This document shows, piece after piece, positions 8,188 through 16,045 of a stretch of 64,000 nt of DNA. The notes under the pieces were generated by a model. It worked only from the letters and a program-made list of their open reading frames with translations. It did not search any database and was not told the origin of the DNA. Source of the DNA: UBA11524 sp964542315 (lineage in GTDB: Bacteria > Bacillota > Clostridia > Christensenellales > Aristaeellaceae); NCBI GenBank assembly GCA_964542315.1, contig CAZIUA010000001.1:13190-77189 (forward strand), written 5' to 3'. Within the stretch, counting starts at the first letter, position 1. The number at the start of each line of letters is the position of its first letter. Made by a program: the position numbers and the translations under genes.

Positions 8188-9261
8188 TCAGTAGCCCAGC
8201 TGGTCCAGCATGGTCTCGACGATCTCGCGCCAGCCGTCCAGGTCATTCGCGCCGATGAAGGGCTCGCTGACGATATTGCCCGCGCCATCCACAAAGAAGC
8301 TCTCCGGGAAGGTCGCTACACCCGTCAGACGGCCGTTCATCCCTTCCTCATCCGGGATGAGGAAGGGAAACTGCGCGCCGCTGCTTTCGGCCAGCTTGCG
8401 TGCATCGGCCACGGCGGCCTCGTCCACGCCCAGATGGGTGCGTGCATCCATCACCACGGCCACAACGCCCAGGCGGATGCCCTTTTCGGCGCAAGCCGCG
8501 CGGAGCTTCTCCAGCTCGGGCAATTCCTTGGTGCAGGGGCCGCACCAGGTGGTGAACACATTCACCAGCGTCAGGTCGTGATCCTGAAAGATCTCCTGCG
8601 TGTACTCGTTGCCGTACACATCAGTGGTGATGAACGTCCCCACGGTGGCCACGCCGTCGATGCGGTCGGTGGAGAAGGCCGTGTAGCCCAGGTTCATATC
8701 CAGCTCGTGCATCTCAATGATGGTCAGTTCGGCCTGCTCCAGCAGGGCAACGTGACCGGCATTGGCGCTGCTGGCCGTGCTGAGGTAGTATTCGTAGGCG
8801 CCGTCGGTGCTTTCGCCGACCTTGGTATGGCGGTCGCACAGGGTCAGGGTGTCCAGCTGAGCCGCCATACCCTTGCGGTAAACGCCGATGGCACCGAGCT
8901 TCGCCATGCCCTCCTCCCAGGAGAAAATGTCCACGGAGAAGCCGGACTCCTCCTTTTCGGCCTGGGTGGGCGAGGAGAAACGCAACATCGCGTAGGCGAT
9001 CGCGCCTGTGCCGGTGTAGTCCTCCAGGGTGAAGGCGAACACATCGCGGCTGTCCATGAGGGCCAGCAGGTCAGCAGGGAGCTTCACGTCAAGGCCGATG
9101 AAGGGGAATTCGTAGGTCTCAAGGGCGGGGAGGCCGCAGTCCACCGGGCGGAAAAGCCCTGCATCGCCCAGGTCGATGGCCTCGGCCTCCGCCAGCGCGG
9201 GACAAAAGGCCAGCACCATGGCCAGCAGGAGGATGCAGAATCGGTTCAGGGTCGCTTTCAT
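8188..9261 (-). CDS. Secreted thioredoxin/TlpA-like protein with a novel N-terminal domain
   Basis: 357 residues. A signal peptide (LLLAMVLAFCPALAEA) is followed by about 190 residues I do not recognise, then a C-terminal TlpA-type thioredoxin domain (about 205-357) with the redox pair in FTTWCGPCTKELPEL and the late cis-Pro region GVATFPESFFVDGAG. The protein is expected to work outside the membrane, reducing or isomerising disulfides or resisting oxidants. The N-terminal half resembles globular secreted domains of the kind seen in substrate recognition, but this is inference. Start ATG 9261 follows AAAGGAGT. A co-oriented lipoprotein gene ends 26 bases upstream, so they probably form an operon. 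No CcdA-type electron donor is adjacent. Confidence 0.82.
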   Translation of the reverse strand: MKATLNRFCILLLAMVLAFCPALAEAEAIDLGDAGLFRPVDCGLPALETYEFPFIGLDVKLPADLLALMDSRDVFAFTLEDYTGTGAIAYAMLRFSSPTQAEKEESGFSVDIFSWEEGMAKLGAIGVYRKGMAAQLDTLTLCDRHTKVGESTDGAYEYYLSTASSANAGHVALLEQAELTIIEMHELDMNLGYTAFSTDRIDGVATVGTFITTDVYGNEYTQEIFQDHDLTLVNVFTTWCGPCTKELPELEKLRAACAEKGIRLGVVAVVMDARTHLGVDEAAVADARKLAESSGAQFPFLIPDEEGMNGRLTGVATFPESFFVDGAGNIVSEPFIGANDLDGWREIVETMLDQLGY

Positions 9262-9286
9262 GATGTGATACTCCTTTGCGGCGGAT

Positions 9287-10042
9287 TCATTCCGCCAGCG
9301 CTTTGATATTGTGCTCGGTCAGGGGCTGGAAGGGGAGAGCCAGCGGTTCGCCAGTGCCAATGACGCTGTTCAGCCAGGTGTCGTAGTCATGCTTGCATAC
9401 CGTTTCGGTCACGCCGCCGCGGGTGAGGATGAACACCGTGCCTACGCCTTCGGTGTCGATGTCGGTGGGGTAGGGGTCGCCCTTGAAATCGATGATGTCC
9501 ACGGAGCGGCTCCACATGTTCGCCTCGGCCAGGAGGGCATAGCGTCCGGCTTGCGCGTCATATCGGTACAGGGTGTAGGGCGTGTGGCCGTCTCCGGCGA
9601 GGGTCGGGCCGAAACGCCAGAAGTCCAGCGCCAGTCCGGGGTGATAGACCATGCCCGGCGCGCCGGACAGCACCTGATGCACCGTGCCGGATGCTGCATC
9701 CCAGGTGAATACCGCCTCGCGCTGATGCGCATCGTCCGCAGTGGTGAACTGCACGATCAGCTCCTCGCGGCCATCGCCGGTCACATCGCACAGCGCAAAG
9801 AAATTCTCCTCGATGAAGCCGATGTTCCCATCAAAGCCTGCGTCCTGCCCATCCGGCCAGACGTGCTCAAAGGCCAGCTGCTGGAGGACGAACTGGTAGG
9901 CATCCAGCATGCCGCGAGCCGGAAGGGCTGTGAAGGCTGCCTGTTCAGCGGCGCGATGCACGGGGAAGCCTTCGCTGGCCTGACAGCCGGTCAGCACCGT
10001 ACAGAGCAGCAAGCAGAGGAAAAGCCGGATGACATGCTTCAT
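9287..10042 (-). CDS. Putative lipoprotein, unknown function
   Basis: 251 residues, beginning MKHVIRLFLCLLLCTVLTGC with a clear lipobox (LTGC), so it is likely anchored to the outer face of the membrane. The rest has FFALCDVTGDGREELIVQF, a DxxGDGxxE motif like FG-GAP/VCBS-type calcium-binding loops that are common in Clostridia lipoproteins. ATG 10042 was chosen over a start 63 bases upstream because GAAGGAGCGC lies just before it and the signal peptide begins there. It lies upstream of, and is probably co-transcribed with, the thioredoxin-like gene. I cannot assign a function. Confidence 0.75.
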   Translation of the reverse strand: MKHVIRLFLCLLLCTVLTGCQASEGFPVHRAAEQAAFTALPARGMLDAYQFVLQQLAFEHVWPDGQDAGFDGNIGFIEENFFALCDVTGDGREELIVQFTTADDAHQREAVFTWDAASGTVHQVLSGAPGMVYHPGLALDFWRFGPTLAGDGHTPYTLYRYDAQAGRYALLAEANMWSRSVDIIDFKGDPYPTDIDTEGVGTVFILTRGGVTETVCKHDYDTWLNSVIGTGEPLALPFQPLTEHNIKALAE

Positions 10043-10250
10043 GATGCGCTCCTTCTGCGGCGGGGAAAACGCCGCGCCGCAATGATATGATGATAGCACA
10101 GGCACACGGGCTGGTCAAGTGCGCAGCAGGACAAAATAAATAGGTAGAAAAAACGCCGGAAATGCCAACAAAACGTGCGGAACTGGTTGCAAAAATCCGC
10201 AAAATATGCGATAATTTTCAAGAGAAAAAACGCTGGAGTGAAGTAAACGC

Positions 10251-11177
10251 ATGTCATTGAACATCCTGCATATGAAGTACGCCGTGGAGGTGGCGAAGGC
10301 GGGCTCGCTGAAGAAGGCATCGGAGAATCTCTACGTCGCGTTGCCCAATGTCAGCCGATCCATCAAGGAGCTGGAGTCCGACCTGGGCATCGAGATCTTC
10401 GAGCGCAGTGCCAAGGGCATGTCCCTCACCCCGGATGGTGAAGAATTCATCGGCTATGCCAAGGGCATCCTCAGCCAGATCGAACAGGTGGAGCAGCTCT
10501 ACCGCGGCGGCGGATCGGCCAAGCAGCGGTTCTCGATCTCCGTGCCGCGCGCCTGCTATATTTCCGACGCATTTGCGGCCTTCTCCCGCACCCTGACCGA
10601 TCAGCCGGCGGAGATCATCTATAAGGAAACGAATTCCAAGCGCACCATCCAGAATATCCTCGAGGATGACTACCGTCTGGGTATCATCCGCTATGCGGAG
10701 AATTACGACCGGTATTTCAAGACCATGCTGGAGGAAAAGGGGCTGACCTACGAGATCATCTCCGAATTCTCCTATGTGCTGCTCATGAGCGCCGAATGCC
10801 CCCTGGCGGATCGCGAACGCATCAGCGAGGATGATCTCGCCGGCTATATCGAGATCGCCCATGCGGATCCCTATGTGCCGTCGCTGCCCATGTCCCGCGT
10901 GCTCAAGGAGGAGCATCCTGACCAGACGGATCGCCGCATCTTCGTCTTCGAGCGCGCCAGCCAGCTGGAATTGCTCAGCCGCAATCCGCAGACGTTCATG
11001 TGGGTGTCCCCCGTGCCGGAGGAAATGTGCAGGCGATACGGCCTGGTGCAGCGGCAATGCACCGAAAAGCAGAAGACCTACAAGGATGTGCTGATCTACC
11101 GCAGCGGATACAGGCTGTCCGAGCTGGATAAGCGCTTTATCACCGCCCTGTGTGAGGCCAAAAGAAAGCATCTTTGA
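10251..11177 (+). CDS. LysR-family transcriptional regulator
   Basis: 308 residues. N-terminal winged helix-turn-helix (about 1-60: YAVEVAKAGSLKKASENLYV, then NVSRSIKELESDLGIEIFER) followed by the two-lobed LysR effector-binding domain (about 90-300). It should bind DNA as a tetramer and respond to a small ligand that cannot be inferred. It is divergent from the lipoprotein/thioredoxin pair with 208 bases between, the classical arrangement for a LysR regulator and its target, so that pair is the best candidate target. A GATAAT element lies about 40 bases upstream. Downstream is the Rex box region, not an operon partner. Confidence 0.9.
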   Translation: MSLNILHMKYAVEVAKAGSLKKASENLYVALPNVSRSIKELESDLGIEIFERSAKGMSLTPDGEEFIGYAKGILSQIEQVEQLYRGGGSAKQRFSISVPRACYISDAFAAFSRTLTDQPAEIIYKETNSKRTIQNILEDDYRLGIIRYAENYDRYFKTMLEEKGLTYEIISEFSYVLLMSAECPLADRERISEDDLAGYIEIAHADPYVPSLPMSRVLKEEHPDQTDRRIFVFERASQLELLSRNPQTFMWVSPVPEEMCRRYGLVQRQCTEKQKTYKDVLIYRSGYRLSELDKRFITALCEAKRKHL

Positions 11178-11322
11178 ACAAAATTGAAAAGAATTGAACA
11201 AAATTTGCGCGAAGGCTTTCGCTTTTGCGTGAAAATCCATCATAATCGGCCAATCCATCCATGCCTTATCGATAATGATAATACCGATTAACGCTTTTCA
11301 TAATTCCCTTGTGGCGGATTGT

Positions 11323-11340
11323 TTGTTAAAATGTTAACGT
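11323..11340 (+). promoter_or_regulatory. Rex operator upstream of rex-adhE
   Basis: TTGTTAAAATGTTAACGT matches the clostridial Rex consensus TTGTTAA-N4-TTAACAA at 12 of 14 specified positions. It lies 27 bases before the rex start codon, so Rex probably represses its own operon until NADH rises. Confidence 0.82.
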
Positions 11341-11366
11341 ACCCTACAGCGGAAGGAGGAAGAGCG

Positions 11367-11990
11367 ATGGAGAAGGCGGTCACGTCAAAAGCGACGCTGG
11401 GCCGGCTGCCGCGGTATTTGCAGTTCGTCAAGGACTTGCCTGCGGAAGTGACCAACATTTCAGCAGCGGCCATCGCCCGTGGCCTGAAGCTGGGAGAGGT
11501 GCAGGTCAGAAAGGATCTGGGAAGCGTGTGCGGCGGCGGAAAGCCCCGCGTCGGCTATGTGCGGGAGGAATTGATCCGGAGCCTGGAGGAAAGCCTGGGC
11601 TGCGACCGGATGACATCCGCCGTGCTGGTGGGCGCCGGGAAGCTCGGCCGGGCTTTGCTGGAATATGACGAGTTCGCGCGCTACGGCGTGCGGATCGCCG
11701 CGGCGTTCGACTGCGGCGAAAAGCCCATCCGGCTGGGCAACGCCATTGAGATCCTGCCGATGAAGGAGTTTGAAGACTTCTGCAGGAGCAGGTTCGTCCA
11801 GATCGGCATCATCACCGTGGGAAGCGGGTCGGCGCAGGAGGTATGCGACCAAATGGTCCGCAGTGGCATCAGTGCCATCTGGAATTTCGCCCCCTGTGCC
11901 CTGAACGTGCCGCCGGGCGTCCTGCTCCGGCAGGAAAACCTGGCCTTGTCCCTGGCCCATTTGAACAATCAGCTATGCAGCATGAGTTGA
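11367..11990 (+). CDS. rex: Redox-sensing transcriptional repressor Rex
   Basis: Senses the NADH/NAD+ ratio; NADH binding releases it from DNA and derepresses fermentative genes. 207 residues. N-terminal winged helix (LPRYLQFVKDLPAEVTNISA, then GEVQVRKDL), then a Rossmann domain with AVLVGAGKLGRALL (about 90-103), and the C-terminal NFAPCALNVP segment typical of Rex, where NVPPGV-like residues touch the cofactor. ATG 11367 is chosen because GGAAGGAGG precedes it; an upstream start would put the Rex box inside the gene. It is followed 10 bases later by adhE, and the operator in front makes rex-adhE an autoregulated unit. Confidence 0.95.
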   Translation: MEKAVTSKATLGRLPRYLQFVKDLPAEVTNISAAAIARGLKLGEVQVRKDLGSVCGGGKPRVGYVREELIRSLEESLGCDRMTSAVLVGAGKLGRALLEYDEFARYGVRIAAAFDCGEKPIRLGNAIEILPMKEFEDFCRSRFVQIGIITVGSGSAQEVCDQMVRSGISAIWNFAPCALNVPPGVLLRQENLALSLAHLNNQLCSMS

Positions 11991-12000
11991 GGAGGAGAAC

Positions 12001-14616
12001 ATGATGGAAACGAAGGTTTACGATATCGTTGACAGCGTGGAGAAGCTCGAGGCGGCCATCGCCCGCACCCGCAAGGCGCAGCAGCGCTTCGCCACTTATA
12101 CGCAGGAGCAGGTGGATAAGATCTTCCTGGCCGCGGCCTCTGCGGCGAACAAGGCGCGTATCCCGCTGGCCAAGATGGCTGTGCAGGAGACCGGCATGGG
12201 CGTGGTGGAAGATAAGGTCATCAAGAACAACTACGCCGCTGAGTATATCTACAATGCCTACAAGGACACCAAGACCTGCGGCGTGATCGAGGAAGACAAG
12301 GCGTACGGCATCCAGAAGGTCGCTGAGCCCATCGGCGTCATCGCGGCTGTCATCCCCACCACCAACCCCACCTCCACTGCGATCTTCAAGTGCCTGATCG
12401 CCCTGAAGACCCGCAATGCGATCATCATCTCCCCCCATCCCCGCGCCAAGGGTTCCACCATCGCCGCGGCGAAGCTGGTGCTGGAGGCCGCTGTGGCCGC
12501 TGGCGCCCCTGAAGACATCATCGGCTGGATCGATGTGCCCTCCCTGGAGCTGACCAACACCGTCATGCGCGAGGCGGACATCATCCTGGCCACCGGCGGC
12601 CCCGGCATGGTCAAGGCCGCTTATTCCTCCGGCAAGCCTGCTCTGGGCGTCGGCGCGGGCAACACCCCTGCCATTATCGACGACAGCGCGGATATCCTGC
12701 TGGCGGTCAACTCCATCATCCACTCCAAGACCTTCGACAACGGCATGATCTGCGCGTCCGAGCAGAGCGTCATCGTCATGGACAGCATCTATGACGAGGT
12801 GAAGGCAGAGTTCGCCCGCCGCGGCTGCTACTTCCTGGATCCCGCCGAGACGAACAAGGTGCGCCACACCATCATCATCAACGGCGCGCTGAACGCCAAG
12901 ATCGTTGGCCAGAAGGCTGCTCGCATCGCGGAACTGTCCGGCGTGACCGTCCCCGAGGAGACCAAGATCCTCATCGGCGAGGTGGAGAGCGTGGAGCTGA
13001 GCGAGGAATTCGCCCACGAAAAGCTGTCCCCCGTGCTGGCCATGTACCGTGCTTCCTCCTTCGAGGATGCGCTGGACAAGGCGGCGCAGCTGGTGGCGGA
13101 TGGCGGCTATGGCCACACCTCCTCCATCTACCTGAACACCGTCACCGAGCGCGAAAAGCTGGATACCTTCGCTGCCCGCATGAAGACCTGCCGCGTGCTG
13201 GTCAACACCCCTGCGTCCCAGGGCGGCATCGGTGACCTGTATAACTTCAAGCTGGCTCCCTCCCTGACCCTGGGCTGCGGTTCCTGGGGCGGCAACTCGG
13301 TTTCTGAAAACGTGGGTGTGAAGCACCTGCTCAACATCAAGACTGTGGCTGAAAGAAGGGAAAACATGCTGTGGTTCCGCGCGCCTGAGAAGGTGTATAT
13401 CAAGAAGGGCTGCCTGCCCGTGGCTCTGGATGAGCTCAAGCACGTCATGGGCAAGAAGCGTGCCTTCATCGTCACCGATACCTTCCTGTATGAGCATGGC
13501 TACACCAAGGCCATCACCGACAAGCTGGACGAGATGGGCATCGTGCACACCACCTTCTTCAACGTTCAGCCTGACCCGACCCTGGCCAACGCGCTGGAAG
13601 GCGCCGCGCAGATGCGTGCGTTTAAGCCCGATACCATCATCGCCCTGGGCGGCGGCTCCGCGATGGACGCCGGCAAGATCATGTGGGTGATGTATGAGCA
13701 TCCCGAAGCCGACTTCATGGATATGGCCATGCGCTTCATCGATATCCGCAAGCGCGTGTACACCTTCCCCAAGATGGGCGAGAAGGCCTACTTCATCGCC
13801 ATCCCCACCTCCGCCGGCACCGGCTCCGAGGTGACGCCCTTCGCCGTTATCACCGACGAGAAGTCCGGCGTGAAGTATCCTCTGGCTGACTACCAGCTGC
13901 TGCCCAACATGGCCATCATCGACACCGACTTCCACATGTCCGCGCCCCGCGGCCTGACTGCGGCGTCCGGTATCGACGCTGTGACCCATGCCCTGGAGGC
14001 CTATGCGTCCGTGATGGCGACGGATTACACCGACGGCCTGGCGCTCAAGGCCCTCAAGACCATCTTTGAGTATCTGCCCCAGGCCTATGACAACGGCCAG
14101 ACCGATGTGAAGGCCCGCGAAAAGATGGCCAACGCCGCCACCATGGCCGGTATGGCCTTCGCCAACGCCTTCCTGGGCGTTTGCCACTCCATGGCACATA
14201 AGCTGGGCGCGTTCCACCACCTGCCCCACGGCGTCGCCAATGCGCTGATGATCGAGGAAGTGCTGCGCTTCAACGCGGCGGAAGCCCCCGCGAAGATGGG
14301 CACCTTCTCCCAGTACGATCATCCCCACACCCTGGCCCGCTATGCTGAGGTGGCCGACTACCTGGGCGTGAAGGGCGAGACCGACGAGGAGAAGCTGGAA
14401 GGCCTGATCGCCAAGGTGAACGAGCTGAAGCACCGCGTCGGCATCAAGGACACCATCGCCGAGTATGGCGTGGACGAGAAGTACTTCCTGGATACGCTGG
14501 ATGAAATGGTCGAGCAGGCCTTCGACGACCAGTGCACCGGCGCCAACCCCCGCTATCCCCTGATGAGCGAGATCAAGCAGATGTATCTGAATGCCTATTA
14601 TGGCAAGAAGGATTGA
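12001..14616 (+). CDS. adhE: Bifunctional acetaldehyde-CoA/alcohol dehydrogenase AdhE
   Basis: Converts acetyl-CoA to acetaldehyde and then ethanol, using two NADH; forms spirosomes in other bacteria. 871 residues, normal length. N-terminal aldehyde dehydrogenase domain (about 10-440) with the nucleophile Cys in NGMICASEQS (about 251), linker, then iron-dependent alcohol dehydrogenase domain (about 455-870) with GGGSAMDAGK, GIDAVTHALEAY and the His ligands in CHSMAHKLGAFHHLPHG (about 727-743). The start is ATGATG at 12001/12004 after GAGGAGGAG. Codon use is strongly biased (GCC, CTG, ATC), like the sugar-binding protein at 46422, suggesting high expression. Controlled by the Rex box upstream. 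Confidence 0.98.
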   Translation: MMETKVYDIVDSVEKLEAAIARTRKAQQRFATYTQEQVDKIFLAAASAANKARIPLAKMAVQETGMGVVEDKVIKNNYAAEYIYNAYKDTKTCGVIEEDKAYGIQKVAEPIGVIAAVIPTTNPTSTAIFKCLIALKTRNAIIISPHPRAKGSTIAAAKLVLEAAVAAGAPEDIIGWIDVPSLELTNTVMREADIILATGGPGMVKAAYSSGKPALGVGAGNTPAIIDDSADILLAVNSIIHSKTFDNGMICASEQSVIVMDSIYDEVKAEFARRGCYFLDPAETNKVRHTIIINGALNAKIVGQKAARIAELSGVTVPEETKILIGEVESVELSEEFAHEKLSPVLAMYRASSFEDALDKAAQLVADGGYGHTSSIYLNTVTEREKLDTFAARMKTCRVLVNTPASQGGIGDLYNFKLAPSLTLGCGSWGGNSVSENVGVKHLLNIKTVAERRENMLWFRAPEKVYIKKGCLPVALDELKHVMGKKRAFIVTDTFLYEHGYTKAITDKLDEMGIVHTTFFNVQPDPTLANALEGAAQMRAFKPDTIIALGGGSAMDAGKIMWVMYEHPEADFMDMAMRFIDIRKRVYTFPKMGEKAYFIAIPTSAGTGSEVTPFAVITDEKSGVKYPLADYQLLPNMAIIDTDFHMSAPRGLTAASGIDAVTHALEAYASVMATDYTDGLALKALKTIFEYLPQAYDNGQTDVKAREKMANAATMAGMAFANAFLGVCHSMAHKLGAFHHLPHGVANALMIEEVLRFNAAEAPAKMGTFSQYDHPHTLARYAEVADYLGVKGETDEEKLEGLIAKVNELKHRVGIKDTIAEYGVDEKYFLDTLDEMVEQAFDDQCTGANPRYPLMSEIKQMYLNAYYGKKD

Positions 14617-14639
14617 CGAGCGAAAAGGAGGAGAGTATA

Positions 14640-15389
14640 ATGAATCTGGATCGTGTGATCGCTGTACGCAACAAGAAGACCATCTACCGTGACGGCGACC
14701 GTGTCATCAAGGTCTTCAACGAGGATTACTCCAAGGCGGACGTCCTCAATGAGGCGCTGAATCAGGCGCGCATTGAGGAGACAGGCCTGAACATCCCCGC
14801 AGTGCTGGAAGTCACCATGGTGGAGGGCCAGTGGGCCATCGTCTCCGAGTATATCAAGGGCAAGACCCTGGCTCAGCTGATGGAGGAAAATCCGGAGAAG
14901 AAGGATGAGTACCTGGAGCTGTTCGTGGATCTTCAGCTGACGGTGCAGAAGAAGACCTGCCCCATGCTGAACAAGCTCAAGGACAAGATGAACCGCAAGA
15001 TCAGCATGTCTGATCTGGACGCCACCACCCGTTATGAGCTGCACACCCGCCTGGAGGGCATGCCGAAGCACAACAAGGTCTGCCACGGCGACTTCAACCC
15101 CTCCAACATCATCATCGCGGAAGACGGCACCCCCTATATCCTGGACTGGTCCCATGCCACCCAGGGCAATGCCTCCGCGGATGCGGCGCGCACCTACCTG
15201 CTGTTCTGGCTGAACGGCGATATCGACGGCGCGAAGAAGTATCTTGACCTGTTCTGCCGCAAGAGCGACACGACCAAGCAGTATGTGCAGAAGTGGATGC
15301 CCATCGTTGCGGCGTCCCAGTCTGTGAAGGGCAACGAGAAGGAGCGCGAGTTCCTGCTGTCCTGGGTCAACGTGGTCGACTACGAGTAA
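14640..15389 (+). CDS. APH/choline-kinase-fold phosphotransferase
   Basis: 249 residues with the aminoglycoside-phosphotransferase-like kinase fold. Seen: an N-terminal lobe with RVIKVFNEDYSKADVLNEAL, the catalytic loop CHGDFNPSNIIIAEDG (about 152-167) with catalytic Asp and Asn, and the Mg-binding LDWSHAT. Such proteins phosphorylate small molecules (antibiotics, choline, sugars, homoserine) or occasionally proteins. It begins 23 bases after adhE with AAGGAGGAGAG as ribosome site, and a strong terminator follows, so it belongs to the rex-adhE operon. Nothing suggests antibiotic resistance; a role tied to fermentation or coenzyme handling is inference from location. Substrate unknown. Confidence 0.8.
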   Translation: MNLDRVIAVRNKKTIYRDGDRVIKVFNEDYSKADVLNEALNQARIEETGLNIPAVLEVTMVEGQWAIVSEYIKGKTLAQLMEENPEKKDEYLELFVDLQLTVQKKTCPMLNKLKDKMNRKISMSDLDATTRYELHTRLEGMPKHNKVCHGDFNPSNIIIAEDGTPYILDWSHATQGNASADAARTYLLFWLNGDIDGAKKYLDLFCRKSDTTKQYVQKWMPIVAASQSVKGNEKEREFLLSWVNVVDYE

Positions 15390-15406
15390 GGTATAATCGT
15401 TTTCTG

Positions 15407-15460
15407 ATGGACACACCGGCTGGGGGCATTTTTCCAGCCCCCGGCTGGATGTCCATTTTC
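15407..15460 (+). terminator. Terminator of the rex-adhE-kinase operon
   Basis: Long hairpin: outer ATGGAC/GTCCAT and inner CCGGCTGGGGGC/GCCCCCGGCTGG pairs (with wobbles), then ATTTTC. It separates this operon from the hydrogenase genes. Confidence 0.75.
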
Positions 15461-15535
15461 GGCTGTTAAAAAGAAATGTGTTTTTAGTTAAATGCATCTA
15501 ATACAACTCGACAAAAAATCAAGGAGGACAATCAC

Positions 15536-15775
15536 ATGAAGATCACGGTTTGTATCGGCAGTTCCTGCCACATCAAGGGTTCCCGCCAGGTGGTGGGCCA
15601 GCTTCAGCAGCTGATCGCGGACAACAATCTGGGCGAGCAGGTCGAGCTGGGCGGCACCTTCTGCATGGGCAACTGCCAGAAGGGCGTCTGCGTGACGGTG
15701 GACAACGAGTTTTTCTCCGTGACCCCTGACACGGTGGATGAATTCTTCGAGAAGAACGTGAAGGCTAAGGTGTAA
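15536..15775 (+). CDS. Thioredoxin-like [2Fe-2S] ferredoxin, first of two
   Basis: 79 residues; begins MKITVCIGSSCHIKG. Four Cys in the order C-x4-C ... C-x3-C (CIGSSC and FCMGNC), the ligand pattern of thioredoxin-fold [2Fe-2S] proteins related to NuoE and HydC-type subunits. It probably shuttles electrons to or from a hydrogenase. A strong AAGGAGG lies 9 bases before ATG 15536. It is followed 3 bases later by a paralogue of the same length class, then by the sensory hydrogenase, so it likely belongs to the hydrogen-sensing operon. A fifth Cys (KGVCVTV) is also present. Confidence 0.85.
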   Translation: MKITVCIGSSCHIKGSRQVVGQLQQLIADNNLGEQVELGGTFCMGNCQKGVCVTVDNEFFSVTPDTVDEFFEKNVKAKV

Positions 15776-15778
15776 GCC

Positions 15779-16039
15779 ATGATCATTCAGATTTGCGTGG
15801 GCAGCTCCTGCCACATCAAGGGTGCGCCCGAAATCGTTGAGCTGCTGCAGAAGGCCGTGGCTGACCATCACCTGGAGAGTGAGGTCACCCTGGCCGGCAG
15901 CTTCTGCATCGGCAAGTGCAACCGCGTGGGCGTTACCGTCCAGGTGGATGACGAGGTGTATACCGGCGTGACGAAGGAAGGCTTCAAGGAGTTCTTCCAG
16001 GAGCATGTGCTGGCCAAGCTCGCGCAGGAAAAGGAGTAA
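15779..16039 (+). CDS. Thioredoxin-like [2Fe-2S] ferredoxin, second of two
   Basis: 86 residues, paralogue of the preceding gene (MIIQICVGSSCHIKGAPEIV; SFCIGKCNRVGVTVQVDD). The same C-x4-C ... C-x3-C ligand set predicts one [2Fe-2S] cluster. The two copies share the N-terminal and second-Cys motifs but diverge elsewhere, so this is an older duplication with probable division of roles. It is placed 3 bases after the first copy and 6 bases before the sensory hydrogenase gene, so translational coupling is likely. One reading is that the pair links the H-cluster protein to an NAD(P)H- or ferredoxin-linked partner encoded elsewhere. Confidence 0.85.
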   Translation: MIIQICVGSSCHIKGAPEIVELLQKAVADHHLESEVTLAGSFCIGKCNRVGVTVQVDDEVYTGVTKEGFKEFFQEHVLAKLAQEKE

Positions 16040-16045
16040 CGGACG

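Noticed and set aside
11869..14433. Long open frame (854 codons) on the minus strand opposite rex/adhE
   Set aside because: It is the mirror image of the biased high-GC codons of adhE; the product is His/Gly/Asp-rich nonsense with no domain and no ribosome site.
14640..15389. Antibiotic resistance gene (aminoglycoside phosphotransferase)
   Set aside because: Only the general kinase fold is present; operon context is fermentation and no mobile element is nearby.
15470..15500. Possible second Rex site before the [2Fe-2S]/HydS genes (TGTTAAAAAG and AGTTAAATGC)
   Set aside because: Half-sites do not form a TTGTTAA-N4-TTAACAA palindrome; too degenerate to call.
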